From NCBI GenBank assembly GCA_021495925.1, contig JAKEKT010000096.1:62001-126000 (forward strand): DNA of 64,000 nt, written 5' to 3'. Both the position numbers and the translations under genes were made by a program. Within the stretch, counting starts at the first letter, position 1; each line of letters begins with the position of its first letter. The DNA comes from Diplodia intermedia. Its lineage: Eukaryota > Ascomycota > Dothideomycetes > Botryosphaeriales > Botryosphaeriaceae. Below, piece after piece: positions 1 through 9,490 of this stretch. The notes under the pieces were generated by a model. It saw only the letters and a list, made by a program, of their open reading frames with translations, had not been told where the DNA came from and did not search any database.

Positions 1-1343
1 ACCGGCAACGATCGTCGTCGTCGGCGTGGGCGCGTTGGACGTGAAGGGGACATCGGTCGCAGAAGTGGCGCCGGTGAACTGGACATCTCCATCGTCGTTG
101 TCGTCGTTATCGTTGTTGTTGTCGTCGTCGTTTTCGTCGTCGTCGCTGGGGGCGGCGGTGGAGTTGGAGGGGTTGAGGACGCTGGGGGTGGGTCGTGTGG
201 TGTTAGTCTGGGGGGAGTAGGAGGAGGAGGAGGGAGAGAAACAGGGGAGGGAAGGTTTTACCTGTCGATAACGTGCAGCACGCCATTCGCCACGAGCAGA
301 TCCGGCACAATCACCTTGGCGCCGTTGACGAAGACGTCGCCGTCGTCCAGCACGCGGATGGTCAGTTCGCCGCCGCCGAGCGCCGTGAGCACCGTCGTCT
401 GGTTGCTGCTGCTGCTGCCGCCGTTGTTGTTGCTGCTGTTGTTCGACGCGACGCCCACCAAGTCCGCCGAGTACAGGGCCGCGGTGCCGTTGACGACGTG
501 GTAGCCGAGCACGGCCGCCAGCTCGGCCGCCGACGCGTTGGCCAGCACGGAGCCGATGGCCGCGAAGGCCTGGTTGGACGGCGCGAAGATGGTCACGTCC
601 GGCGTCGTGTCGACCGTGTCGACCAGGCTGGCGTTGGTCAGCGCGCCCACCAGCGCCGTCAGGTTCGCTGCCAGCGCTGTCGAGCTGACGTTTGCGGGCA
701 GCGTGAGGAGGTTGTCGACGATGTGGATGATGCCGCCGGTGAAGTTTACGTCCTGGTGTTTGGGGAATGTTGTTAGCTCCTGACCAGGGAAGCTCATAAA
801 GCTCGACTGCCCGCCCGCGCCGTAGCGAAGCATGGCGTTTTCACAGCCCACTGTCTGGAGGAAGGGGGAGAGTAAAGTACGTACGGCCCGTGTGACGGTC
901 GCATTCTGCAGAAGACCCGAGTAGAAGACAACATTGTCATCCTCTTCCTCGACCTCGACCCGCTGGCCGCCGGTGACGTTGGCGTAGGCAGGATCCGTCA
1001 GCAGCGTGGGGATGAACTGGCTATCCTCGGTGATCTGGCTTGAGTTGTACGTGCCGTTCAGCACGTGGTAGGTCAGCACGGCCTGCATCAGGCCGGGGTC
1101 CTGCGTCAACGCCGTGCCGAGGGATGTGTTCATCAGCTGGTTGAAGGCGTCGTTGCTGGGCGCCAGGATGGTGATGTTGTTGGCGCCGGACAGCGAGCCC
1201 AGGACCTCCGGGAGCAAGCCCAGGTACGTCGTCAGGTTGGACAGCTCGGGAATGCCGCTGAGCGTGGCATTGAGGTCTTGCGTCGTCTGGGCAAGGGCCG
1301 TAGAGGCCAATGCCGCTAGGGTGATGTGCTTGAGCATCTTCAA
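1..1343 (-). CDS. Secreted fasciclin (FAS1) domain protein, two FAS1 repeats, C-terminus cut by window edge
   Basis: Model: complement(join(<1..181, 262..752, 885..1343)). The protein begins with an N-terminal signal peptide (MKMLKHITLAALASTALA) and has two FAS1 modules, each with the NITILAPSNDAF / VTIFAPSNQAF H1-type motif and a downstream 'hIIDxLL/VLHVID' H2-type motif. There are many N-x-S/T sequons, as in cell-surface adhesion proteins. The 753..884 intron (GTACGT...CACCAG, branch GCTAAC) is 132 nt and free of stops, so the unspliced frame stays open. Removing it restores the usual FAS1 join 'NATVTRA-DVNFTGG'. The 182..261 intron has a CTAAC branch point and joins 'HVID' to 'SVLNPSNST'. 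After it comes a Ser/Asp/Asn-rich low-complexity linker and a Thr/Pro-rich tail that leaves the window; a GPI signal may lie beyond. The family is cell-wall or surface adhesion; the exact role is unknown. Confidence 0.85.
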
Positions 1344-2382
1344 TCCGAGACGTGATGGTTCAAATGCCGAGGACGGAGAAAGAAGGCTTTGCTGGAGAAG
1401 AAAGGTGCGAGTAGATGCCCAGCTATTTAAGGACCGAAAATCTAGGCGTACGACTCCGCTTTCATGAAGTCAAAGTCGAAGAAGGTGAACCGGAAGGGAA
1501 ACAACAGGCGACCACGTCCCTAAGCAGGCCGTCGAAACCCCCGCCATTCAGCAACTTGTCTGGGCCGACTGGCCAACAGCAAGCAGTAAATGGCTGGGCA
1601 TAGGTAATACCGTTCGATGCCCAGCCCGGCTTGTGCATGGCGATCAAGTGAAGGTTCTTTGATGTCATGACGCCTTAGACTGGCCCACTTGGGAGGACGA
1701 GATGCGAGCCACAAACATTGGCAGGAAGACACCGTCGCGGGTGTATCGGATGCCTGGCGATGCAGAATCTTCTATGAGTGGCCGGCGCCACGACTACGCC
1801 CGGCCAAGCACACAAGTCTCCACTTGGCTTCTCTTGCGCCACCACGAACAGTTCCACGCGGCCGCGAGAATACGTAAGTGCGCGATGTCGACTGATACTA
1901 GAGATGCCAAGGAAGCGGGAAAGAGGGGGGCACTGCCACTGTGTGCCTCTGCTCGATCGAGGTTGGTGCCGAAGGTGGAAGCCGTGAGGAAGTTCCCTGG
2001 AGGCTGTCTTGGACGCTTCCAGAGATCCGGGCCGGGGCGAAGCAGACGCGCGGAAGGCCACGGCCGAAGCCAGTTAGCAGGGCGGGAACAAGTCAGCTGG
2101 CTCGCGCCCAGGATGCGGAGAAGCTGGGGTTGCAGACGGCAATGTCGGATCTGAGCTGCCGCGTTTCAGCCTTAGGCCGATCCACTAAACTGCAGCTATC
2201 GAACCAAACTCACGTGGGTAGCTGAACCTAATATCGAGGCCGATAAAGCATACACCATGCCGAGTGGTGTCAGACTTCATTCTCACCAAAACGCTATACT
2301 CTTCGATCAACATGTTTGTCTCTTACGACAACCGGATCAGACGGGACTGATGTTTATTGCATATATAGAACTTAACGTCGCT
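1344..2382. other. Intergenic: FAS1 promoter and ZRG17 3' flank
   Basis: Both neighbours are on the minus strand. This 1.04 kb should therefore hold the 3' UTR of ZRG17 on its right and the promoter of the fasciclin gene on its left. Short ORFs occur on both strands, but they overlap one another in shadow frames and have no recognisable motif. I see no further gene. Confidence 0.5.
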
Positions 2383-3898
2383 TCAATCCGTGTCCAGCGT
2401 GAGCTGCGTGCTAACTTCCCACTTCTCGCCTCCGCGGCCGTAGCCGCCTGCGAGCTTGTTGCGCACGAGGCTCTGGATGCGGTCCCGCAGCTTGGCCATG
2501 TCGTCGAGGCTGCGTACGCGCAGCTTAAAGTTGGCCTGGCACAGCCCGTAGTGGACCTGCCACACCTTCGCATCTTCGACTGACGACACTGCGGGATCTG
2601 CTTCAATTACCCGCAGCAGGCTCTCCAAGCCCGGTCCGGAGTAGGACATCATCAATATGCGGCCCAGCGACCAGCCGAGGCGCCAGCCCAACAACATCAT
2701 GGACATGGCAATGAAGGCTGTAATGGACCGGTCCAACCAGATGTACATCTCAATCGACAGGAGGGGCAGCAGCAAAAGCAAGCTGGAGCACGACAGCGTG
2801 AGGAAATGCGAAGGGTTACTGAGCACCGAGGGCAGCGGATCTAGGTAGGCGAAGCGCAGCACTTTGCTGATGCGCGCATGGTTCTTCAGGCCAATGGCCG
2901 AGATCAGCGTGGCAACAATGGCCGCGAGAGCGGCCGTATCAACGCTGCCTGCCGAGACACGTTCGTGGACGTGTGGGTGATGCGCCTCGTGGCCGCCACT
3001 GTTCTCCAGAGCATGTTGGAGATTGTGGCTGACCAGGTCGAAGCCAGTAAAAATAAGGATCACAGCCATGGCGAGGCCGGTCAGTACCTCGAAACGTTCA
3101 AACCTGCAAGCACGTCAGCCACACTGGTCCAATTGGCATCAATGGCCAGGCATACCCGAATGGCCGCTTCAAACTTGTCCGTCTCCAGCACTCAAAGTTG
3201 CTGCCAATGTCGGCGATGCAGCACACGGCCGCACCGACGAAGTCGTAGAACATCAAGTGGGACAGGGCCGTCATGGCGGTCGAACCCTGCGCGCTATATT
3301 TGACGTAACCGCCGACCAGCAGGTGGCAGACGCACCACAAGCCGCGCATCTTCTGTTCCGGTGTCATGCTACTCCGGATCTCGGACCAATTGGGCAGCGG
3401 CAAAGATGCGGGGACTTGTAGGGGTGCACGCGGCGCGGGTTCGAGGAAGATCTGATGCGAGACGCTGCTGTGCTTGTACTTGTGACCACGACGCCGGCCA
3501 ATGTCTTGCTGCGAGGCGCGTTAGCCCGTCCAATGGCGCCCTTCTTTGTTCCGACGTACCGACGACTTCGCGGGCGACTTGCCCACAACATACTGCTGCG
3601 GCTGGAAGTTGAACGGGTTCCGCGGCGTTTCAGACGAAGCCGTCACCGGCGTGGAGACTTCGGAATTGACCGTCATCTGCGGCGTGTAGTATGCAGAATT
3701 GGGCGTGCGCGGGCTGAGATTGGCGGACGAGGGACTCAAGGCGCCAAAGCTCTGGGGCGGGAAAGTAGCAGACATGGGCGACAGAGCGTCGCGCTCCAGC
3801 TGCTCGTCGGGCAGTCCCAGGCCAACTGGCTTGCGCTGATCCTCAGGAGGCGGAGTGGGCGTCCGCGGCGGCACTGGGATCGGCATGTCGGACGCCAT
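2383..3898 (-). CDS. ZRG17: Zrg17-type cation diffusion facilitator protein (ER zinc transport)
   Basis: Model: complement(join(2383..3103, 3156..3508, 3560..3898)), 470 aa. The introns are 52 nt (GTATGC...TTGCAG) and 51 nt (GTACGT...CGCAG, branch GCTAAC); both restore continuous family-like sequence. The N-terminal 125 or so residues are Pro/Ser-rich and cytosolic. A basic 'RRRGHKYKHSS' segment follows, then CDF-type membrane segments. Conserved blocks include 'TALSHLMFYD', 'HERVSAGSVD', 'SAIGLKNHARI', 'LPSVLSNPSHFLTLSCS' and the C-terminal 'DPAVSSVEDAKVWQVHYGLC'. In yeasts Zrg17 forms a heteromeric zinc importer of the ER/secretory pathway with the CDF protein Msc2. Assignment to Zrg17 rather than Msc2 rests on these blocks and on the long Pro-rich N-terminus. 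No zinc-response element was recognised upstream. Confidence 0.9.
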
Positions 3899-4062
3899 GG
3901 TCGACTAGCAAAGCGGTGAAGCAGCCGGTTGGGTGGTGGAGAAGACGAGTGCCCCGGGCTCAGCGCGCGCGGTGGGCGGTGGGCTGCGGAGGAGAGCAGT
4001 CGCACTTGGACTTGGAGATGGCTCGCCCTCTGGCCGGCCGGCCTGACTCGCATTAGGCGCGG

Positions 4063-4497
4063 CGATTAGCGGCAGGGCTAACTTATCTTATAAATTAGAT
4101 CTTCTACGAAGAATACTAACCACTACCACTAGCGTGTTACGACTATTAATAAGTAGAGTTAAAGTAGGTACTAAAGAACGACGTTTCTAAGCTAAAGAAG
4201 AAGAAGAGGGAGTAGTAAAAAGAAGGACTAAAGATACCCTTCAACGCTTAGTAAGTGGTAAAGGAAAAATAGTTTCTCCGGCCTTTACCTACTACCCGGC
4301 GGTCTAATATATTACTCCCAAGTGTAGGGGCGTAATAACGGTCCTCTTGCCTAGGGTTCGAAGCAAGTCTACGGATATAAATATGGACCACAGGCCCCAA
4401 TAATCTACGCATACAAAGTTCTAGGAATAAGGTGAGAAGAGTACAAATTCCCGCAATCCACCGCCTTATCGTCATCATACTTCTAACCGCATAACAA
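4063..4497. mobile_element. RIP-like degenerate repeat relic
   Basis: About 430 bp between ZRG17 and PGS1 differ sharply in composition from the GC-rich surroundings. TpA is extremely frequent (about 30 in the 180 bases from 4080), while CpA and TpG are almost absent. This is the dinucleotide signature of repeat-induced point mutation in Pezizomycotina. Reading frames are broken throughout and no terminal repeat or transposase motif survives. The parent element cannot be named from one copy. The edges are set by composition only. Confidence 0.6.
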
Positions 4498-4600
4498 TGG
4501 TCCTCTCTTTTGTACACTACTCGTACAGCCCTATCTCTCGCCCTCCCACGCCCTTCCCCGCTCCACCCTCTCTCGTCGCGCAATCGCCAACCCAACTACT

Positions 4601-4693
4601 TCTCTCCCTCTCTCTCTCCCTCTCCCTCTCCCTCTCCCTCTCCCTCTCCCTCTCTCCCTCTCTCTCTCTCCCTCTCTCTCTCTCCCTCTCTCT
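4601..4693. repeat. CT-rich microsatellite (CTCCCT/CTCT) touching the PGS1 stop codon
   Basis: About 93 bp are almost purely C and T on the plus strand (repeated TCTCCC and CTCT units). They end directly at the PGS1 stop codon (4694..4696). On the PGS1 sense strand this is a GA-rich tract forming the first bases of the 3' UTR. The long open frames across it, such as runs of Ser/Leu or Arg/Glu, are repeat artefacts. Confidence 0.85.
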
Positions 4694-6701
4694 CTACAAA
4701 GCCCCGCCCAAGATCTTCACGATCCACATGGCAACCCTCACGTGCAGCCCGACCCTGCGCTCCGTCCGCTCGAACTCGCCCATGCCCACCTCGCGCGCCC
4801 ACTCGCCGCGCGCCAGCCGCGCCTCCTCGGCGCCCAGCCGCCGGCGCAGGTCGGCGTCGCGGGTGACGATGAGCGCGCCGGCCTCGAGGTCGAGCTCGTA
4901 GCTGCGCTTGGTGTAGTTGCTGCTGCCGATGATGGCGATGGAGGGGCCGCCGCCACCAGAGGACTCCTCTGCCGCGGCGGGTTCCGATGACGTGGGTGTT
5001 GGTGTTGTTGATGATGAGGCGGAGGTCTGCTGCTGCTGCTGCTGCTGCTGCTTGTTGTTTCCCGTCGCGGATTCGCCCGGCAACGTGACCCAGAAGCCTT
5101 TGGCGTGGTAGGTCCAGCCTTCGGGCTCGCCAACGGTGCCGCGGCGCCACTCGAGCAGCTTGATGCGCTCGTCGAGGCCGGCGGCGCGGACGGCCTGCAG
5201 GAAGCGCCGCGCCAGCAGCGTGTAGGCCGCCGGCAGCATGCCCGACACGCCGGCCGAGCCGTAGAAGCCGTTGGCCTGCGGCGAGGCGGCGACGACGGTG
5301 CCGGCCGCGGGGTCGGTGGAGAGGAGGAGGGAGCGCATCCACGGCGTCATGTTGAAGTAGCCTGCCGTGAAGGTCCACGTGCTGCCGGCGTGCGCAGCCT
5401 GCGTGAGGTGCGTGAGGAGGGAAGTCATGGCAGGGAGTTCGGTGCTGGTGTCTTTGGAGGGCGGCAGGATGGAGGTGAATTGGAGGAGGGGGTAGATGAG
5501 GGTAGAAGTGGGCGAGGAGGGGAGGGGAGTCGCGGCCGGGCGGATAAGGGGCGTCAGGAGGTTCGAGGCGGCTTTCTTGAAGGCGTTGCGGTCCTCGAGG
5601 GGAGATGGGCCGGCGTTGCTGGTAGGCCATGTCATGGTGTAACCTCCTGGAGAGGATGATGAGGGAGATATGAGATAGCTGAGGCTGCCGATGGCAGAGT
5701 GAATGCGGAAAAAGTAGTCGGTAATCTCGGCGGCGGAGAAGACGTGGTAGCGGTCCTGACGGTTTGTGAAGTAGTCGTTGGAGAGGTTTGCTCTGGATGT
5801 TCCATCAGCTGCTAGGCTCTACTAGGCCAAGATGTTTCATCACATACCCAGACATGATCAGCTCATCATCCGCGCCGTACAGCTTCATGTGCTGCAGGCC
5901 CCATCCTTCGTTGATGCGGCGAGGGAGCAGCTTCTTCCGCACACCAAACAGGTTTGGCGTGTGGAACATACGAATTTCCACGCGGTCCGCCCCGAAATCC
6001 GCGACGAGAGGTGCGAGAAGGGACGCACAAGATGGATCGGGCGTCTCACGGGTTCCGCGGAGTGCATCAGTCAGGAATGATACCTTGAGGTCTGGGTTGC
6101 GCTGAAGCGCATCCCGGATAACTGAGATCTGCAGAAACGGAGATTAGGTGAGCCGGTTGATGAGGTCAGTAGCGAAAAGAGGCTTACCAACTCATGCTCG
6201 GTTTTGCCTATGTAGAGAGTGGAGAGGTATACTCTCCGCTTGGCGGTGGAGATTTTAGCCTACTTCTGTATAGTTAGTTTGGGTCTTCGGACAAAGTTGG
6301 AACTGTTCTGGAGGAATCATGAACATAACAGCTATGATTCGATATTCTGCCGGTAAACAATCGCTAACGGAATAGGAGCAAAGACTGGTCATCACAACGA
6401 GTGCAGCCCAGAAAGCGTGAAGGCACAAGATCAAACTGACCTTGAGCACGTCGTAGAACTCAGAAGGGGTCGAGAGGATCTCAATCTGGGTAGGCTGGAC
6501 CTCAAAACGAGGAGACAACCTATCAAACTCGGAAGTTAAGCTGGCCAACATGGAGGCGCCCGACTGAGTGGCTGGCGGGGAAGCGGGTGCTGCAGAGCTG
6601 GAGGTCGAATATCTCCGTGCAGCTCTTCCCGGCGCAACGGGGCGGCGCAGAGGCAGCGCAATCCTAGACCGGGAGGAGCGGACGGCAGACCGGGCGAACA
6701 T
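4694..6701 (-). CDS. PGS1: Phosphatidylglycerophosphate synthase (CDP-diacylglycerol-glycerol-3-phosphate 3-phosphatidyltransferase)
   Basis: Model: complement(join(4694..5792, 5848..6128, 6188..6259, 6441..6701)), 570 aa, four exons closing in frame. The start is chosen because it gives an Arg/Ser-rich mitochondrial presequence (MFARSAVRSSRSRIALPLRR). The first intron must use the TAG acceptor at 6260..6262, because the CAG just upstream leads into a stop. It is a phospholipase-D-superfamily enzyme with two HxK motifs: HMKLYGADDE near residue 191 and YHAKGFW near residue 434, the latter followed by 'IGSSNYTKRSYELDLEAG'. It makes phosphatidylglycerophosphate from CDP-diacylglycerol and glycerol-3-phosphate, the committed mitochondrial step toward cardiolipin. 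An unusual eight-glutamine run plus a Ser/Thr/Pro/Gly linker sits between the second HxK and the SSNY block (about residues 453-490). It is transcribed divergently from NDUFA12. Confidence 0.93.
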
Positions 6702-6947
6702 TATTTCTCCCGCTGCAGGTGGGCTCACCGCCGGCTGCTGCAGAAATTCCCGGTGGACGCGAGGATGGTGTTTGTTGCTGCAGGCTCCGGTCTCGCTTGA
6801 CTCGCTTCGGGCCCGGGGGACAAATGCGCTAGCTCGCATTGGATGCAATCGGCGCCAAGACTCCCGCTGCCCTGCCGCCTCACCAACGTCCTTGGATTGA
6901 AGCTCCTCGGCGGACCCGCGCGCCCTTTACGACCACACCAGCTCACC
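6702..6947. promoter_or_regulatory. 246-bp shared region between divergent PGS1 and NDUFA12
   Basis: The two start codons face away from each other across 246 bp, so both promoters and both 5' UTRs must fit here or overlap. No canonical TATA or CCAAT box was recognised. Both products act in the mitochondrial inner membrane, which makes shared regulation plausible but unproven. Confidence 0.6.
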
Positions 6948-7743
6948 ATGTCGACCATCACCCGTACGCTGCGCAACCTGCGCAGAGTCGGCGTCAAGGT
7001 TTGCGATGTGCTCCGCGTCCCCGGTCTTCAGCTACTGACATGCATTGATTAGGACGCCTGGCACCAGATGCAGGTATGCTTTCCACCGGCCCTCCGACCT
7101 CCATTCGCGTTCCGGACTAACGAGTAATCTTTCGTCGACATAGTACATCGGTCAGTCAATGTGGTTTTGAGAGAATATGGCGCAGGGGCTAACGCCAGGG
7201 CAGGCGACACCAAGGCCGGTGCTCTCATTGGAACGGACAAGTACGGCAACAAGTACTTCGAGAACCTTGCGGAGGAATTGCCTCGTCAGTAGAGCCTCAG
7301 CGTGAGCGCCGATAAAAATTAACCTGAGAACGTGCAGTGAGGACGCGATGGGTGGACTACAAGGACCATGAATTCGACCCGTAAGAACCGCGGGGCTTCA
7401 AGTGTGGGGTATGATTGCTGATATTTGGCAGGTCCCAGATTGAACCTGGCTGGTAGGCTCCCAAGTCACTCCTGGTACTGATCCATCGACTGACCCTTCC
7501 GAGGCACGCCTGGATGTCCTACATGGTGGACAAGCCCCCGACCGAGGATAAGATCCTGCAGAGGCAGATCCGCGCGTGGGAGCCCAAGGAGCACAGGCCG
7601 ACGCTCACCTGGAGCCGTTCGGGTTTCAAGACTTACAGCACGTACGTGGGACTGTTCTGGATATGCTGGGGGTCGCTGACAGGAAGCTTAGCACGAAGGC
7701 CAAGTACATGCCGTGGACTCCGGTTGCTGCGCCGCGCAAGTAA
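6948..7743 (+). CDS. NDUFA12: NADH:ubiquinone oxidoreductase subunit NDUFA12 / B17.2 family
   Basis: Model: join(6948..6998, 7053..7073, 7144..7150, 7204..7284, 7338..7380, 7432..7452, 7504..7641, 7692..7743), 137 aa. The eight exons include two of 21 nt and one of only 7 nt (TACATCG). All phases close, and the spliced product reads 'YIGDTKAGALIGTDKYGNKY', 'ELPLRTRWVDYKDHEFDPSQ', 'EPGWHAWMSYMVDKPPT' and 'KYMPWTPV', the hallmark blocks of this complex I accessory subunit. The length is right for the family. Most introns are 50-70 nt with GT-AG ends; the first has a slightly unusual GTTTGC donor. The product is expected at the mitochondrial inner membrane or matrix arm of complex I. It is divergent from PGS1. 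Confidence 0.94.
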
Positions 7744-9490
7744 ACGGCGTAGATCCTCTTCCCATTGTCTTCTAGAGGTGTATATAACGCCAATGCATAC
7801 CAGTTTGTTTGTGCCATTGCAAGAGCCTACGACGGAACGTTTCGGAACGCAGCAAGTCTACTTGTGAGGGACTGCAAAAGCGCATGCAGAAGGAGGAGAT
7901 GCGCTAAGCGGGGCGCATATGTTACGAGAAATCGAGGCAAGCAAGGTGAACTGACATCTCAACTTCTGATAGGTGAAGCTTATCATCACTTCATTTTATT
8001 GGAAGCGCTAGAAGACCCTCGACGCTAGAATCCTTCAGGAACAGAGCAGTGAGCAACTCGGAGATACCGACTCGGCCATACGGCCATTGGCAGTGTCCAA
8101 ACAGAGTTCGAGGGCCCAGGTCTCTGCAGCTTCATCTAACGGAATACGGCTGTGGCCCAACCTCACGCAACAGGCGGCATGGGAGCCAGGCTGGTGCATG
8201 GGAACATTTAACCAGCCCCTGTACAATATTACAGAGCGGCGGTGTACAGCGCCCATCTGCAGGTTGCCCGCATCCATACCGCCGGCCCATACCAGGCACC
8301 CTGGGCGCATCAGGCTATCGACTGCTGGGGAAAAGCAGACAGCTGGTGGACGGCACGGATTGGAGGGGCGAGGTCCGGGACCACTGCGGTACCTGAGCGA
8401 TGGGAGCATGTGCGCTTTCTTCAGCGCAAGACTACGTAGACCAAGCTGGAGGCTAAGCTGATCCTGCAGATAGCGTGGGTGCGGGCGTCGTTGTCAAACC
8501 ACTTTATTTTAGCCTTACACGGGCCCCGGTGCAACGAGCCCAACGGCTGACGACAGCGGCGGGCAAGCGTGGTGCGCCTGGCGTGCAAGCAGCGCTGGCG
8601 GCTCGAACGGGCCCATCCTCCGCCCAGAAACAGCAATGGCCGCGTGCGAGATGCTTCTAGGGCGCCGCGGCGGTGCTGGAACATGAGCCGCGCACATGTG
8701 TTTCTGGGAGCGCCCAGCGAGGATCGCGGAATCGAGATTACTGGTCTGCACGACGGTTGGGATGCGCATCGCCTAGCGCCAATGATGTGCATTGATGCCT
8801 GCAAGCTCGCGCCTCTCGGAACGAGGGTCAGATCGAGAGGTGGGGTAGCCGTAGGCTCGACACTCGCGGCGCTCTGCTTTGCTCGCAGCGTCTCTGCCTT
8901 GGCGCCCGGCACGGCGCTACTGACCCCAAGCAGCGGCCGGGCGGAGGCCGCGGGCTGGGACGGCGAGCGAGCCGGAGAGGATGCTGGGCGGCGCCGAATT
9001 GCGGTGTGCAGGCGGTGCGCTGATTTTGCATGGTGCAGCACGCGATTCACGGCCATCGTGACTCCTCTGGCAGGCGATAAGGCCTGCGCCGCCCGCGAAC
9101 GCCGCCACTGAGCCTCACCGTCGCTGCTGGCTGCGTGCCAGTTAATCAAACCGCGTCTCTGTGCTTCGCTGCGCTGTCCGTCCGCGGAACACGGCCGACC
9201 GGGATTCCGCTGCATGCTAGGGCAGGATCGCGCCTGTGCTCTCGGCAACCACGGTGACGTACAAACTAGCGGCGTCGACGTCGTGGACTTAAGTATTATT
9301 TGCGCGCCGCGACCGCCTCGCCCTCGACCGCCTTTCCACCCGCCTTCGGCGCCGTACCCTGCACTTCCGTACGAGAGCATTCCTCTCCTGTCCATGCCAT
9401 CTGGATAACCCGCGCACCACGAGGCGAGGAGAGGTGGTTGAGCTTTCCCCCACTACTGGCGCTTGATCCACGCCGCCGCCGAGCGAGACC
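7744..9490. other. Intergenic: NDUFA12 3' flank and ABC transporter promoter
   Basis: This 1.75 kb lies between two plus-strand genes. A long minus-strand open frame (8421..9395) is Arg/Ser/Pro-rich, low in complexity and motif-free. I regard it as a GC-rich chance frame. The last 200 bp before the ABC start are pyrimidine-rich, as fungal core promoters often are. Confidence 0.5.

Noticed and set aside
4345..4375. GGTTCGA sequence resembling a tRNA T-arm
   Set aside because: The flanking bases do not form a T-stem of correct length, and there is no A box or acceptor stem; the sequence lies in the RIP-like relic.
4596..5630. 344-codon minus-strand frame ending in Arg/Glu repeats
   Set aside because: Shadow of PGS1 exon 4 that reads through the CT microsatellite.
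9181..9188. TCCGCGGA, identical to the yeast Pdr1/Pdr3 response element, 300 bp upstream of the ABC transporter
   Set aside because: The same 8-mer also occurs inside PGS1 coding sequence near 6055 and in non-coding DNA near 30493. It is expected about once per 65 kb by chance, and Pdr1/3-type control is not established for filamentous fungi.
8421..9395. 324-codon minus-strand open frame upstream of the ABC gene
   Set aside because: Arg/Ser/Ala-rich with no domain; several opposing frames are equally open.
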